NCBI RefSeq assembly: GCF_000878195.1
Contig: NZ_JXST01000035.1
Span: 1 to 64,000 of the forward strand
DNA from: Mycolicibacterium llatzerense
Lineage (GTDB): Bacteria > Actinomycetota > Actinomycetes > Mycobacteriales > Mycobacteriaceae
Length of the DNA stretch: 64,000 nucleotides
Direction: 5' to 3'
In this document: one piece after another, positions 53,285-63,036 of the stretch
How positions within the stretch are numbered: the stretch's first letter is position 1
How the letters are laid out: each line of letters opens with the position of its first letter
The notes under the pieces: generated by a model
What the model was told of the DNA's origin: nothing
Database searches by the model: none
The model's input: the letters and a program-made list of their open reading frames with translations, nothing else
Program-made: the position numbers and the translations under genes

Positions 53285-53375
53285 GACACGACGTTCAACA
53301 GCCGAGAAGCCATTGACCGCAACCGGTATCGCGCCCGGACCATCAAGGAATGCGCATGAAGGAAGCTGGCGCCAC
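53285..53375 (+). pseudogene. Decayed fragment of a second ABM gene
   Basis: In frame, TTFNSREAIDRNRYRARTIKE is read here, against TTFDSREAMARNRAQAQTIKE in the intact gene at 52025. After GCA the frame meets TGA (53357-53359) and, shifted by two, continues as KEAGATD, matching AAGATE of the intact protein. The upstream part is gone. So a paralogue of the ABM gene once stood here, with the secreted protein gene between the copies. Confidence 0.75.
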
Positions 53376-53400
53376 AGACTGTCGGATAGGTATCGTCAAC

Positions 53401-53431
53401 CGTCGACGATTAGTGAGCCTAATCGTCGACG
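53401..53431. terminator. 12-bp inverted repeat at the 3' end of the mmpL gene
   Basis: CGTCGACGATTA (53401-53412) and TAATCGTCGACG (53420-53431) are perfect complements with a 7-nt loop, 23 bp beyond the mmpL stop. A terminator hairpin for mmpL is the likely role, though no clear T-tract follows on the minus strand. Confidence 0.55.
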
Positions 53432-53454
53432 ACTGGCGCTTCCGGCTAGACCAC

Positions 53455-56400
53455 CTAAGCGTCGACGGTCGCGGGAACGGGCGTCGAGTGTGTCGTCGCG
53501 GCCATCGGCTTGCTCGGCCACCAGATGCGGTTGCCGATCATGGCCATGGCGGCCGGCACCAGCACGGTGCGCACCAGGGTGATGTCGATCAGCAGGCCGA
53601 CGCCGATGGTGAACCCGATCTGCAGCAGGTTGATCACCCGGCCGCTCATCAACGCGAACATGGTGAGCGCGAACACGATTCCGGCGGTGGTGATGACGCT
53701 GCCGGTGCTGCCGAAGCTGCGCATGATGCCGCGGATCATGCCGTCGCCGGACTCTTCGCGGATGCGGGCGGCGAACAGCATGCTGTAGTCCGCGCCGACG
53801 GCGATGAGCGCCATGAAGGACACCGGGAACACCGACCAGTCCACGTCGACCCCGATGAGGTGCTGCCACACCAGCACACTGAATCCGGCGGCAGCCGCGA
53901 ACGACAGCGTCACCACGGCAACCATGAACACCGGCGCGAGGATGCTGCGCAACAGCGCGATCAAGACCAGCAACACTCCCAGGATCGCCACGATGCCGTA
54001 CATGGCGAAGTCGTGCCACACCTGGTCGCGCATGTCGGCCGAGAGTGTCGCCAGACCCGTGCTGGCGAAATGTGCCTTCTGCAAAGAGGTTTCAGAGGCG
54101 GCCTGAACCGCGGCCGGAGCCAGTGCACGCGACGCGTCCAGCGCCTGGGCGCTGTACGGATTGATCTTCCAGATCACCAGCATGCGCGCTGTCTTGCCGT
54201 CGGGGGAGAACAGCAGGTCCTGGGCGGCCCGGAACTTCGGGTCGGAAAAGCCTTGCGGCGGCAGGTAGAAGCCGCTCGCGGGGCCGTCGGTGGTGTGCGT
54301 GCTCAGGGTTGTCAGATAGTCCGTCGCCTGGCCGAGTCCGTCGGTGAGCCGGCCGGACATGTCGACCACCCGGTCCACGCCGCCCTTGACCTGATCGAGC
54401 CCGACCGCGAGGCGGGTCATCCCGGCGCTGAGCTGATCGGCGCCACGGACCAGCTCTGCCAGCTGGACGCGCGCCTGCGCCGGCGAACCACCCGGCAGGT
54501 TCGAGACCATTTTCTGCAAGGTGGCCAAGGCATCTCGGATGGCCGGTTCGGCGGCGCGCACCTTCTCGACGGTGACCTGGGGGATTGCACTGAGGCGCTG
54601 GGTCTGCACCAGCGCGCGGCTGACCGCGCCGTTGGAGATGGCGTCGAGGTCGGCGATGTCCGCCCGCGCGCGGCTGCACACCGGGTTCATCAGGCAGTCC
54701 GGTCCGGGTTGCGGATCCAGCGCGGCGCCGAGTGCCGAACTCACCAGCCGGCCGGCGTCAGCGACCTGTGCGTTGCCGTCGATGGCCTGCAATGCGGCGT
54801 CGAGCAATCCGGTGGAGGAGCTGAGATCGGCCAATGCCGAGCGGACATCCACGGTGCCGTCGGTCAGCGTCGACAGCCCCGCGCCGGCGGCCTGGTAGCC
54901 GTCGAGTACCTGATGGGCCAGCCCGGTCACTTGCTTTATGCCCGAGACCAATTGGGGAAGCTGGGTCACCGCGGAGGCGGCGCCATCGCGCAGCTGAGCC
55001 GCACCGGAGTCGAGCCGGTGCATGTCGGGGACGGCCTTGTTGACCTGGTTCTTGGCATCGCCCAGCCGGTCGGCCACAATGCCGGCCTGGTAACCGATGG
55101 TGGTCTGCGGCAACTGCTTTCCGGCCGGTCGGGTCATCGAGCGCACGTAGGCGATCTCGGGCATGCCGGCGATGCGGCCGGCGACACGGTCGAGTGCGGC
55201 CAGGTCGTCGGTGTTCCGCATGTCATGGTCGGCCGAGACGATCAGGTACTCCGGCGCCGCCTCGTTGACACCCCAATGGGCGTAGGTCTTCTGGTAGCCG
55301 ATGGCGCTCTCGGTGTCGTCGAGCTGCATGGAGTTCTCGTCGAAGTTCACCCGGAAAGTCGTGAGAACCATTGCGGAACTGAGCAGCAGCACCAGCGATG
55401 CGGCCACCAGCACTCCCGACCGGCGGATCATGGTCGACCCGATACGGCGCCAGCGGCGGTCGTTGAGGGGCCGGGGTTCGGCCAGGCCGCGCCCGCCGAG
55501 GATCGACAGCAGGGCGTAGGGCAGTGACATCGACACAGCCAGGCCGACGACGATCGCGATGGCGATCGGTGGGCCGGCGGCCTTGAACATGCCCAGCTCG
55601 GTGAACCCCATGGCCGTGGCGGCTGCTGCGATGGTCAACATCGACGCGATCAGGATGCCCGAAACCCGCTGTCCGGCTTGAGCTATCGCATCGGCGACGG
55701 GTACCTGGCTGCGCCGGGCCTCGTGATAGCCGGCCAGGATGAAGATGGCGTAGTCGGTGGCGGCACCGAGCAGCATCGCGGTCATCAGGGAGATGGTGAA
55801 GTTCGAGACGGTGAGTACCCCGGCCATGCCCAGCAGCGACACGATCGGGCGGGCCACGCCGAGGGCGATGCCGATGGTCAGCAACGGGACCATCGCAGTA
55901 GCCAGCGACCGATAGACCATCAGCAGCACCAGGGTGATCAGCAGGACGGACACCGCGGTGATGATCAGCAGCGAAAAGTCCATGGCGCTGAACAGATCGG
56001 CCAATGTCGGTGACGGCCCCGTGAGGTACACCCCGACCCCGGGCGGTTTGGGTAGGGCCTGGAGCTGGTTGCGGACCTCGATGGTGTTCTTGTGTGCCTT
56101 GGTGGACCCGACGTCACCGGTGCCGGCCATCACCAGGTTGATCGCCTTGTGGTCCGGGCTGAGCGCGATGTCGCGCAACTGCGGGTTGTCGTAGGTGTCG
56201 AGCACGTAGGCGACGTTGGCCTTGTCGCGCTGCAGGGTGGCGACGATGTCCCGGTACAGGGCCTCGTCGGCCGCGTTGATGCCGCGCTCGTCGACCAGCA
56301 CCACGCTGCCCACGGCGGACGACCGCGGGACGCCGAACGCGTCGGACATCTCGCGCAGCGTCTGCGCGGCCTTGATGTTCGTGGGCATGAACGGCGCGGA

Positions 56401-56541
56401 GTGGGCTGCGACGGTCTGTTCGAGCTGGGGGATGGCCACGTTGAGAAGCCCGGCCACCGCTATCCAGAAGCCGATGACCAACCACGCCCATTTGGCGCAG
56501 AAACGGCTGGTTGCAGCGAAAAACCTGCTGTTGTGCCCCAC
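53455..56541 (-). CDS. MmpL-family RND transporter
   Basis: A 1028-residue membrane protein with two repeats of one plus five helices and two large extracytoplasmic loops (about residues 40-190 and 400-780). The proton-relay Asp-Tyr pairs are both present: AATDYAIF in the first half and GADYSMLF in the second. MmpL proteins export lipids, siderophores or drugs across the inner membrane. No MmpS is adjacent. GTG 56541 has a purine-rich GAGGGGGT upstream. The exact orthologue is unclear to me. Divergent from a TetR gene over a large operator; most likely repressed by it. Confidence 0.92.
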   Translation of the reverse strand: MGHNSRFFAATSRFCAKWAWLVIGFWIAVAGLLNVAIPQLEQTVAAHSAPFMPTNIKAAQTLREMSDAFGVPRSSAVGSVVLVDERGINAADEALYRDIVATLQRDKANVAYVLDTYDNPQLRDIALSPDHKAINLVMAGTGDVGSTKAHKNTIEVRNQLQALPKPPGVGVYLTGPSPTLADLFSAMDFSLLIITAVSVLLITLVLLMVYRSLATAMVPLLTIGIALGVARPIVSLLGMAGVLTVSNFTISLMTAMLLGAATDYAIFILAGYHEARRSQVPVADAIAQAGQRVSGILIASMLTIAAAATAMGFTELGMFKAAGPPIAIAIVVGLAVSMSLPYALLSILGGRGLAEPRPLNDRRWRRIGSTMIRRSGVLVAASLVLLLSSAMVLTTFRVNFDENSMQLDDTESAIGYQKTYAHWGVNEAAPEYLIVSADHDMRNTDDLAALDRVAGRIAGMPEIAYVRSMTRPAGKQLPQTTIGYQAGIVADRLGDAKNQVNKAVPDMHRLDSGAAQLRDGAASAVTQLPQLVSGIKQVTGLAHQVLDGYQAAGAGLSTLTDGTVDVRSALADLSSSTGLLDAALQAIDGNAQVADAGRLVSSALGAALDPQPGPDCLMNPVCSRARADIADLDAISNGAVSRALVQTQRLSAIPQVTVEKVRAAEPAIRDALATLQKMVSNLPGGSPAQARVQLAELVRGADQLSAGMTRLAVGLDQVKGGVDRVVDMSGRLTDGLGQATDYLTTLSTHTTDGPASGFYLPPQGFSDPKFRAAQDLLFSPDGKTARMLVIWKINPYSAQALDASRALAPAAVQAASETSLQKAHFASTGLATLSADMRDQVWHDFAMYGIVAILGVLLVLIALLRSILAPVFMVAVVTLSFAAAAGFSVLVWQHLIGVDVDWSVFPVSFMALIAVGADYSMLFAARIREESGDGMIRGIMRSFGSTGSVITTAGIVFALTMFALMSGRVINLLQIGFTIGVGLLIDITLVRTVLVPAAMAMIGNRIWWPSKPMAATTHSTPVPATVDA

Positions 56542-56572
56542 TGGGACCCCCTCGATTCGAGACCGGAACTAC

Positions 56573-56618
56573 ACCGTTCGGTCTACTATTGGAGGGAGAC
56601 GCTAGTAGACCGAACGGT
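56573..56618. promoter_or_regulatory. Large TetR operator between mmpL and tetR
   Basis: ACCGTTCGGTCTACTA (56573-56588) and TAGTAGACCGAACGGT (56603-56618) form a perfect 16-bp inverted repeat around a 14-nt spacer. Each arm holds the near-palindrome ACCGTTCGGT, so two repressor dimers could bind. It starts 32 bp from mmpL and ends 37 bp before tetR, right for control of both. Confidence 0.75.
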
Positions 56619-56654
56619 ATGCAAACAATGCCGTAGGACAGGGAGATGCATCAC

Positions 56655-57215
56655 ATGAGTGCCCGCGACCGGCTCGTCGTCACAGCCATCGATCTGATTC
56701 GGCGCCAGGGCGTTTCGGGTACGGGACTCAGTCAGCTGCTCGAACGCAGCGGTACCGCACGCCGGTCGCTCTACCTGAATTTCCCTGGCGGCAAGGCCGA
56801 ACTCGTGGCTGACGCGACCGTCACGGCGGGCAACATGCTTGCCGACGGCATCGACCGGCTGATCGGTGAGCGGGGTCCGGTGGGCGCTGTACGGGCCTTC
56901 GTCGAGATGTGGATCGCGAATCTGACCAGTAGCGACTTCGAGATCGGCTGCCCGATCGTCGCGGCCGCGCTCGGCCGCAGTGAGGCCCCCGGAGCGGCCG
57001 ACGCCGCCGGTGAGGTCTTCCTCGACTGGGAGCGCCGGATCGCTGCCGGGCTGGAATCCGCTGGGCTGTCAGCCGACGATGCGGCCCGTCAGGCGACGCT
57101 GACCGTGGCGGCGGTGGAGGGCGCCATTGTGATGTCGCAGTCGACCAAGTCAGAACTGCCGCTACGCCGCGTCGAGGAAGCGCTTGTCGAGTCGGTGGAG
57201 CAGCTCCTGCGTTAG
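56655..57215 (+). CDS. TetR-family repressor
   Basis: A 186-residue regulator. The helix-turn-helix is at about residues 4-50 (IDLIRRQGVSGTGLSQLLERSGTARRSLYLNFPGGKAEL), of the LmrA/YxaF-like TetR type with GCPIVAAAL in the ligand domain. ATG 56655 is preferred over 56646 because GGGAG ends 10 nt upstream of it and overlaps the earlier ATG. Probable repressor of itself and of the divergent mmpL. The stop overlaps the convergent esterase by 4 bp. Confidence 0.9.
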   Translation: MSARDRLVVTAIDLIRRQGVSGTGLSQLLERSGTARRSLYLNFPGGKAELVADATVTAGNMLADGIDRLIGERGPVGAVRAFVEMWIANLTSSDFEIGCPIVAAALGRSEAPGAADAAGEVFLDWERRIAAGLESAGLSADDAARQATLTVAAVEGAIVMSQSTKSELPLRRVEEALVESVEQLLR

Positions 57216-58219
57216 GCGGACTGCGCGGGTGGTACGTCGGTGGCCGTGCCAGAAAGGCACTCGTCGATGAAACTGGCCATCCGCGCGTACGCCCGACGGC
57301 TCTCGGGCAACCCGGGAAATATGGCCGGGAACGCGTGGAGCTGACTGGGCCAGGCCGTGACCTCGCAGGAGCGCCCCGCTTGGTGCAGCCTGTCCTGCAT
57401 CCGCTCGGCGTCGCATAGCAGTGATTCCGTTGCGGAGACGACGATCAGGGACGGCGGCATCGCATCCATGGGCCCGGACATGGGCTCCAACTGGTCGAGA
57501 TTTCCAGTGGGGCAGATGCGCTCGGTGATAACCGGGAAGCCGGCAGCGATCCCGAAGACGTCCGTCGACGCGGTCGAATGCGCAGCGCGCGCGGTGTTGT
57601 TCAATTCCAGCAGGGGCGAAATGCCTACCACCCCTGCGGGACTCGGGAGCCCGTGCTTCGGAGCCTGCTGCGCGGTGGCGAACGCCAGGAATCCGCCGGC
57701 CGAGTCGCCGGCGATGATGACCTTGGCTGGATCGACGCCCCGGCTCAGCAGCTCGCGGTAGGCGCCGAGGCAGTCCTGGATGGTCGTCTCCAGATCGACT
57801 TCGGGGTACTGCCGATATTCGATGTGTACCAACGGCAATCGCGTGACGCGCGAGAGGGCGGCGACGGCACGCAGGTGGGTGTTCAGATCACCGAGGACGA
57901 ATCCGCCGCCGTGGAAATAGAGGATGACCCCGTCCGTGATCGGCGCGTCGACGTCAGCGGGCGAAACCCACTCGGCGGGCAGATCGTTCCAGGGTTCGGC
58001 CACCAATCGAACGCCGCGCGGCAGTCGACGCCGCTGCAGACTGGCGAGCCGGTTGACGTTGTGCCCCACCCGCACGATCCGGCGTGACGTGGCCTCGTAC
58101 CCTGCCCTGGTCAGCGCGCGAATCAGGATGCGGGCCAAGAACAACGACGCGAAGAAGTGGATGATGCGGGCGCGCAGGCTGGCCGGTTCGGTGGCATAGA
58201 CGATCGGGAGGGCTGCCAT
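57212..58219 (-). CDS. HSL-family esterase/lipase
   Basis: A 335-residue alpha/beta hydrolase with the full HSL set: oxyanion HGGGFVLGD near residue 103, nucleophile GDSAGG near 172, Asp near 270 and His in QLHAFPA near 298. An N-terminal amphipathic/hydrophobic stretch (RIIHFFASLFLARILIRAL) suggests membrane association. The start codon follows the xthA stop directly, so it is cotranscribed with xthA. Mycobacterial Lip proteins of this class hydrolyse short to medium acyl esters. Confidence 0.88.
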   Translation of the reverse strand: MAALPIVYATEPASLRARIIHFFASLFLARILIRALTRAGYEATSRRIVRVGHNVNRLASLQRRRLPRGVRLVAEPWNDLPAEWVSPADVDAPITDGVILYFHGGGFVLGDLNTHLRAVAALSRVTRLPLVHIEYRQYPEVDLETTIQDCLGAYRELLSRGVDPAKVIIAGDSAGGFLAFATAQQAPKHGLPSPAGVVGISPLLELNNTARAAHSTASTDVFGIAAGFPVITERICPTGNLDQLEPMSGPMDAMPPSLIVVSATESLLCDAERMQDRLHQAGRSCEVTAWPSQLHAFPAIFPGLPESRRAYARMASFIDECLSGTATDVPPAQSA

Positions 58220-59005
58220 CTACTTCTCCAATTCCACGAGCACGGGTGCATGATCGCTGGGCTGCTTGCCCTTTCGTTCCTCGCGGACGATCTCGCCGTG
58301 AGTGACGCGGGCTGCGAATTCCGGTGAGCCCAGCACGAAGTCGATGCGCATGCCCTGCTTCTTGGGGAACCGCAGCTGGGTGTAGTCCCAATAGGTGTAG
58401 ACCCCGGGACCCGGGGTGAACGGGCGCACCACGTCCGCGAATCCGGCGTCGTTCATGGCCCGGAACGCGGCGCGCTCCGGCTCGGAGACATGCGTCGAAT
58501 CCTGGAACTCGGCCATGTCCCAGACGTCCTCGTCGGTCGGTGCGATGTTCCAGTCGCCCATCAGGGCCAGCGGCATCGACGGGTCGTCCGCCAGCCAGCC
58601 GGTCGCGGTATCCCGCAGGGCGGAAAGCCATTTCAGCTTGTACGGCAGGTGCGGGTCGTCCAGCGTCCGGCCGTTGGGCACATACAGGCTCCACACCCGG
58701 ACCCCGCCGCAGGTGGCGCCGATGGCGCGAGCCTCGTCGGCGTCCTGCCACTGAGGTTGGCCGGTGAAACCGATCTGCACGTCATCGAGGCCCACGCGGG
58801 ACGCGATCGCCACACCGTTCCACTGGCTGAGCCCGACATGCGCCACTTCGTATCCCAGTGCCGCGAACGGCATGGTCGGGAACTGGTCGTCCTTGCACTT
58901 GGTTTCCTGCATGGCCAGCACGTCGACGTCCGCGCGGGACAGCCAGTCCGTGACCCGGTCGACCCGGGTACGGATGGAGTTGACGTTCCAGGTGGCGATA
59001 CGCAT
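58220..59005 (-). CDS. xthA: Exodeoxyribonuclease III
   Basis: A 261-residue AP endonuclease/3' exonuclease of base-excision repair. Motifs: TWNVNSIRTR at the N-terminus, catalytic Glu in QETKCKD (about 34), YVPNGR, GDWNIAPTDEDV (about 150) and the C-terminal SDHAPV. All catalytic residues are present. Ribosome-binding site GGAG lies 4 nt before the ATG, within the 10 bp that separate it from jetC. Orthologue of Rv0427c. Its link to the SMC operon is positional. Confidence 0.95.
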   Translation of the reverse strand: MRIATWNVNSIRTRVDRVTDWLSRADVDVLAMQETKCKDDQFPTMPFAALGYEVAHVGLSQWNGVAIASRVGLDDVQIGFTGQPQWQDADEARAIGATCGGVRVWSLYVPNGRTLDDPHLPYKLKWLSALRDTATGWLADDPSMPLALMGDWNIAPTDEDVWDMAEFQDSTHVSEPERAAFRAMNDAGFADVVRPFTPGPGVYTYWDYTQLRFPKKQGMRIDFVLGSPEFAARVTHGEIVREERKGKQPSDHAPVLVELEK

Positions 59006-59015
59006 GACGCTCCGA

Positions 59016-62000
59016 TCAGACGGGTTCGGGAACTTTCAGTTCCCGACGCAGGGCGGTGAAATCGGTGATGGTCTTGGTGGCGACGTTGGCAACGGGCCGG
59101 GCATTGCGACCGGTGGCCTCGGACTTGGACACCATCACCACACCGTCGATGTACGGCTGAATGGTGGTGGCGTTCTGCACCGTTGCGACGATCACCAGCT
59201 GGAAGCCGAACTTGCGGAACGCCTGCAGGGCCTGCGAGGCGAACTGCGGGTCGGATTTGGAGAACGCCTCGTCGAGCATCAGCTGCGCGAAAACCGGTTT
59301 GTTGTCGCCGCTTTCGGGGTTGGCCAGGTTGAAGCTGAGCGCCCCGGCCAGGCAGAAGGCCATCAGCTTCTCCTGCTCGCCGCCGGAGTTGTCGCCGGCG
59401 TTGCTGTGCGTGCGGATCAGTTCGTCGTTGGCGACATCCCACTCGGCACAGTCGAACGTGAAGCGGTTACGCACGTCGAGTGCGTCGCGGGTCCAGGCCC
59501 GGTCCTCGGGGTTGTTGCCGGCCAATCGGTTTCGCAAGCGCAGGATGTCGGCGTACTGGTCGAGGATGGCCTTCTTGTCGCCCAGCCCCACCTCGGCGAT
59601 GCGCCGCGAGATGGCCTTGACGATGTCGGTCAGCTCGGAGACCGCGACCATGCTGCGCGGGTTGGCGCGCAGCGTGAGTCGGGTGCCGCGGTTGAATTCC
59701 ACTGCGCCCAAACCGGTGTTGACCCGGTCGATCTGCTCGCTGATCCGCCGGGTCTCCTGCTCGGCGACGCGGTGCAGCGTCAGGATCGCGTCGGGCGCCT
59801 GTTCGGTGATCAGCCGCATCATGCGGTCGTAGGCGTCGGGTAGCTCGCGCTCGTCGATGTGGCGGCACACCGCGACGTAGTCGTAGATGCGCTCGTCGAA
59901 GTCATCCGAGTCGTTCGGGATCGCGTCCGGGAACGAGGTGTCGAACGTTGCGACGATGCGTGACAGTTCCTCGTAGGAGCGCCGGCGGCTCTCGGTGAGC
60001 TGGTCGCGTTCGCGGCGGATGGCCGCGAACAACGCCTCGCGGTGCGGCTCAGGGTTGAGCAGTTCCAGCGGCACCGGAACGTCAGCGGCGTAGCGGCGCA
60101 ACAGATCTGTCGCGTGCTCCGACACGTCGGCGGGGGACAGCCGGTCCTGCAGGTCCATCAGCTTGGTACGACGGCCGTCGAGATCGTCGCGCCGGGTCTG
60201 GATGGCGCCGCGCCGGGTCATCAGGGTCTGGATGTCGACCCAGCATTCCTCGGCGCGGGCCGACAGCGCCTCGATGTCGGGGTGGTCGGCCAGCAGCAGG
60301 TCGTACTGTTCGCGGAGCCGGTCGGCATGGCCTTCGGCGGTGTCGGTGTCGATCTGGCTCCACTGCGGGAACTGCTCGTAGACGGCCTTGCAGGCCGCGG
60401 CCCGGTCGCGCCAGCGTTGCCGCTGCGCCGCAATCTCATCCGCGGCACGGCGGGCGGCGCTGAAGGCCTCCTCGGCCTCGGTGAGCTCGGTGTGCAGCGC
60501 CTCCAGCTTGGCGCTGATGTCGCCCTGATAGATGTACTCGGACGGCTTGATCGGGCGCCGGTCGTCCTTGATGGCCAGCCGGTCGGAGTCCTTGTACAGA
60601 CCCGTGTCGGTGACGGCGCGGCGGAACCGCACGAACACGTCGGGGGTGTCCACGCAGATGTGGTCACCGGCCGCGGCGATCACATCTACGGCTTCGGCGG
60701 CGCAGGCGTGCTTCGGCTTGACCAGGAACAGCTTGCCCGCCAACGTGTTCGGTTCTGCCTCGCGACCGGAGGAGCCGGCCCGGACGTGGTGCAGCGCCAG
60801 GCGTCCGCGCATGTTGGTCTCGTTGACGAACCGCAGCACCTTGGCGTAGTGCTGATCCGGCACCAGCAGCCGCAGGCCGACCGAGCGCAGCACCTTCTCC
60901 ACCGCGAGGCGCCACCGCGTGTGCTCGGGCTGCAGATCGAAAAGCTCGGCGACATAGGGCAGTTCGGTGGGGTCGATGCCCACACCCGCGCAGATCTGGT
61001 CGCGCATCGTGACCGCGGACTCGGGCAGCGCCGAGCCCACGTGCTCCACGCGCTTGAGCTCCTTGGCCGCGTTGTCGCGCAGGATTCGCGCCGACTTCTG
61101 CGCGTACTCGGCGTCGGTGGAGGTATCGCGGCCCCACTCCAACTTGCCCAGCATCTCGGTGGCCTGCCGGGTCAACTCCTCGCGCAGATTCCAGAATTCG
61201 TCGGCGCTGTCGGGCACTTCCACGCCCAGGGCCGCGACCATCTCCTCGTAGCCCGCGCGCCGGCGGGCCACATCGTCGGCCTGCGCCTCGGCCGCGGTTA
61301 CCTGCGACTGCAGCGGGGCGACATTCGCCGATGCCCCGTTGATCTGGGCATTGAGCGAATCGCCCTCGGCCTTGGCCAGATTCAGCTGCCGGGTCAGGTC
61401 GGCGTTCTCGTGCTCCAGCTGGTCGATGGTCGCGTCGAGCGTCTCGATCTCGGCGGGACAGTGCCGCAGCCGGACGTGGTCGGTGTAGGCCCGCACCATC
61501 GGCAGGTCGACCAGATCGATGATCCCGAGGTCGGTCGACTCGGAGGCGTAGCGCACCTGGATGGCCTCGATGTCACCGAGGATCTTGCGCTTGCGCTGGG
61601 CCACCGCGAGCAGTTCACGGGCCTCGACGAGGGGATCGATCTGCTTGAGGGCCTCGGGCAGCCGCGCCAGGCTGTCCGGTTCGTCCAGCATGAACTCGCG
61701 GACGAACTGCTCCAGTCCACCAACGCTTTTCAGTGACTTGGCCTTGCCGAGCAGCTGCTGCGCGGCGTCCGAGGCCCGGATGCCGATCGAGGCGTACAGC
61801 TGCGCGAGGTACTGAGACTCGACCTTGGTGGTGAACCGCCAGCCGTTTTCCTTGAACACCCCGGTGTCGAACCGGCCCGCGGCCCACCGGTTGCACACGT
61901 CCTCGATGTCCAGATCGCCGTCGCCGATGACGAACCGGCTCGAGGAGTCCGAACGTGATTCTCCGGTAAGCCATTTGAGCACCAGGCCGGTGATGGTGCG

Positions 62001-62357
62001 GCCGGTGTTGCTGGTGTAGCTGACCGCGACCGCGGACCACGTGGTGCCGTCGCCGCGCAGGTACATGACCTGACTGGTACCCGCGTCGCTGCGCTGGCCC
62101 CACGCGCCACGGACGTACTTGTCGACGGTGCGGCGACCGGCGCTCGAGCCGGCTGCGGTGTTGTCGCCGGAGGCATTGAAGTTGCGCCGGTTGAACGGCA
62201 GGAAGCCGAGTGAGATGGCGTCCAGCAGTGATGATTTGCCGCTGCCGGAGGCGCCGGCGACCAGCGAACCGCCGGCACTGAACGGAATGGTGTGGTAGCC
62301 GTCGAACACACCCCAGTTGATGATCTGGAGCCGGGACAGGTGGAACTGCTCAGACAT
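59016..62357 (-). CDS. jetC: SMC-like ATPase of a Wadjet/MukB-type complex
   Basis: A 1113-residue motor. Walker [10 protein letters not shown] at residues 35-43 after NWGVFDGYH; two long coiled-coil arms (about 280-470 and 690-860) around a compact middle; C-terminal ABC signature NSGGEQEKL and Walker [10 protein letters not shown] followed by SKSDPQF. This is the layout of JetC/MksB/EptC, which pump DNA loops and, with JetD, restrict circular plasmids. It overlaps jetB by 8 bp. Downstream, jetD is expected but xthA follows after 10 bp. Confidence 0.92.
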   Translation of the reverse strand: MSEQFHLSRLQIINWGVFDGYHTIPFSAGGSLVAGASGSGKSSLLDAISLGFLPFNRRNFNASGDNTAAGSSAGRRTVDKYVRGAWGQRSDAGTSQVMYLRGDGTTWSAVAVSYTSNTGRTITGLVLKWLTGESRSDSSSRFVIGDGDLDIEDVCNRWAAGRFDTGVFKENGWRFTTKVESQYLAQLYASIGIRASDAAQQLLGKAKSLKSVGGLEQFVREFMLDEPDSLARLPEALKQIDPLVEARELLAVAQRKRKILGDIEAIQVRYASESTDLGIIDLVDLPMVRAYTDHVRLRHCPAEIETLDATIDQLEHENADLTRQLNLAKAEGDSLNAQINGASANVAPLQSQVTAAEAQADDVARRRAGYEEMVAALGVEVPDSADEFWNLREELTRQATEMLGKLEWGRDTSTDAEYAQKSARILRDNAAKELKRVEHVGSALPESAVTMRDQICAGVGIDPTELPYVAELFDLQPEHTRWRLAVEKVLRSVGLRLLVPDQHYAKVLRFVNETNMRGRLALHHVRAGSSGREAEPNTLAGKLFLVKPKHACAAEAVDVIAAAGDHICVDTPDVFVRFRRAVTDTGLYKDSDRLAIKDDRRPIKPSEYIYQGDISAKLEALHTELTEAEEAFSAARRAADEIAAQRQRWRDRAAACKAVYEQFPQWSQIDTDTAEGHADRLREQYDLLLADHPDIEALSARAEECWVDIQTLMTRRGAIQTRRDDLDGRRTKLMDLQDRLSPADVSEHATDLLRRYAADVPVPLELLNPEPHREALFAAIRRERDQLTESRRRSYEELSRIVATFDTSFPDAIPNDSDDFDERIYDYVAVCRHIDERELPDAYDRMMRLITEQAPDAILTLHRVAEQETRRISEQIDRVNTGLGAVEFNRGTRLTLRANPRSMVAVSELTDIVKAISRRIAEVGLGDKKAILDQYADILRLRNRLAGNNPEDRAWTRDALDVRNRFTFDCAEWDVANDELIRTHSNAGDNSGGEQEKLMAFCLAGALSFNLANPESGDNKPVFAQLMLDEAFSKSDPQFASQALQAFRKFGFQLVIVATVQNATTIQPYIDGVVMVSKSEATGRNARPVANVATKTITDFTALRRELKVPEPV

Positions 62358-63018
62358 CTGTATCGGATCCCCCAGTGCCCGTGAGTTGTTCGAACTGCTG
62401 TTGCAACTCGGTGATCACCGAGGCCGTCATCACCGCGGTGATCACCGGGCTCACGGTGTAGCTGTCTTCGTCGTCGCGGCTGCGGCGCAGGATGTCGAGA
62501 CCGGTGAGACGCGCGATGGCGGCGTCGATCCGGGCGGTGAAAGTCACGGCGTCGCGGTCGGTTTCGTTGAGCACCCCGGTGAACATGCCGTGCATTTCGT
62601 CGCGGCTGATCAGGAAGCTCTGGTCGCCGCCGGCGCGCATCATCTGCGCCAGGTGCAGCGCCAGAATCGAGTCGTAGGTGCCCAGCGGCTCGCGCCGCAA
62701 CACCTTGATGCCCTTGGCGGACTCGTAGCGGGCCTGCTCGATGAACGCGATGTCCACGCCTTCGGAGATGCGCAGCTGCAGGTCGAGTTCGGACAGCCGC
62801 ACCGACAATTCGTTGCGGTACTCCAGGATCCAGCTGTAGATGTCGCGATCGGATTCGCTGCTGATGTAGCGGCGGGTCAGCAGGTGCTGCAGTGCCCAGC
62901 AGGCCCGGTCTGGCATGGCGCTGACGTCGCCGTCGAACCGGGGCCGACGTTGCTGCGCCACCCGGCTGGCGCCGTCGACCTCGGGAAGTGAGGCGAAATC
63001 GATTGGGCTGTCGGTCAT
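62350..63018 (-). CDS. jetB: MukE/JetB-like subunit (DUF4194)
   Basis: A 222-residue winged-helix subunit of the SMC complex. It has the sequence [28 protein letters not shown] typical of DUF4194 and [19 protein letters not shown]; later [24 protein letters not shown]. It links the kleisin JetA and the ATPase JetC. ATG 63018 is 18 bp after jetA; its end overlaps jetC by 8 bp, so the three are cotranslated. Confidence 0.88.
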   Translation of the reverse strand: MTDSPIDFASLPEVDGASRVAQQRRPRFDGDVSAMPDRACWALQHLLTRRYISSESDRDIYSWILEYRNELSVRLSELDLQLRISEGVDIAFIEQARYESAKGIKVLRREPLGTYDSILALHLAQMMRAGGDQSFLISRDEMHGMFTGVLNETDRDAVTFTARIDAAIARLTGLDILRRSRDDEDSYTVSPVITAVMTASVITELQQQFEQLTGTGGSDTDV

Positions 63019-63036
63019 TATTGGTCTCCGCCAAGG

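Noticed and set aside
53350-55527. 725-residue plus-strand frame opposite mmpL
   Set aside because: Low-complexity antisense shadow of a well-supported MmpL gene.
58220-59005. xthA as the nuclease subunit of the jet operon
   Set aside because: It is a standard exonuclease III with a conserved place at the end of this gene block in M. tuberculosis, and it does not resemble JetD.
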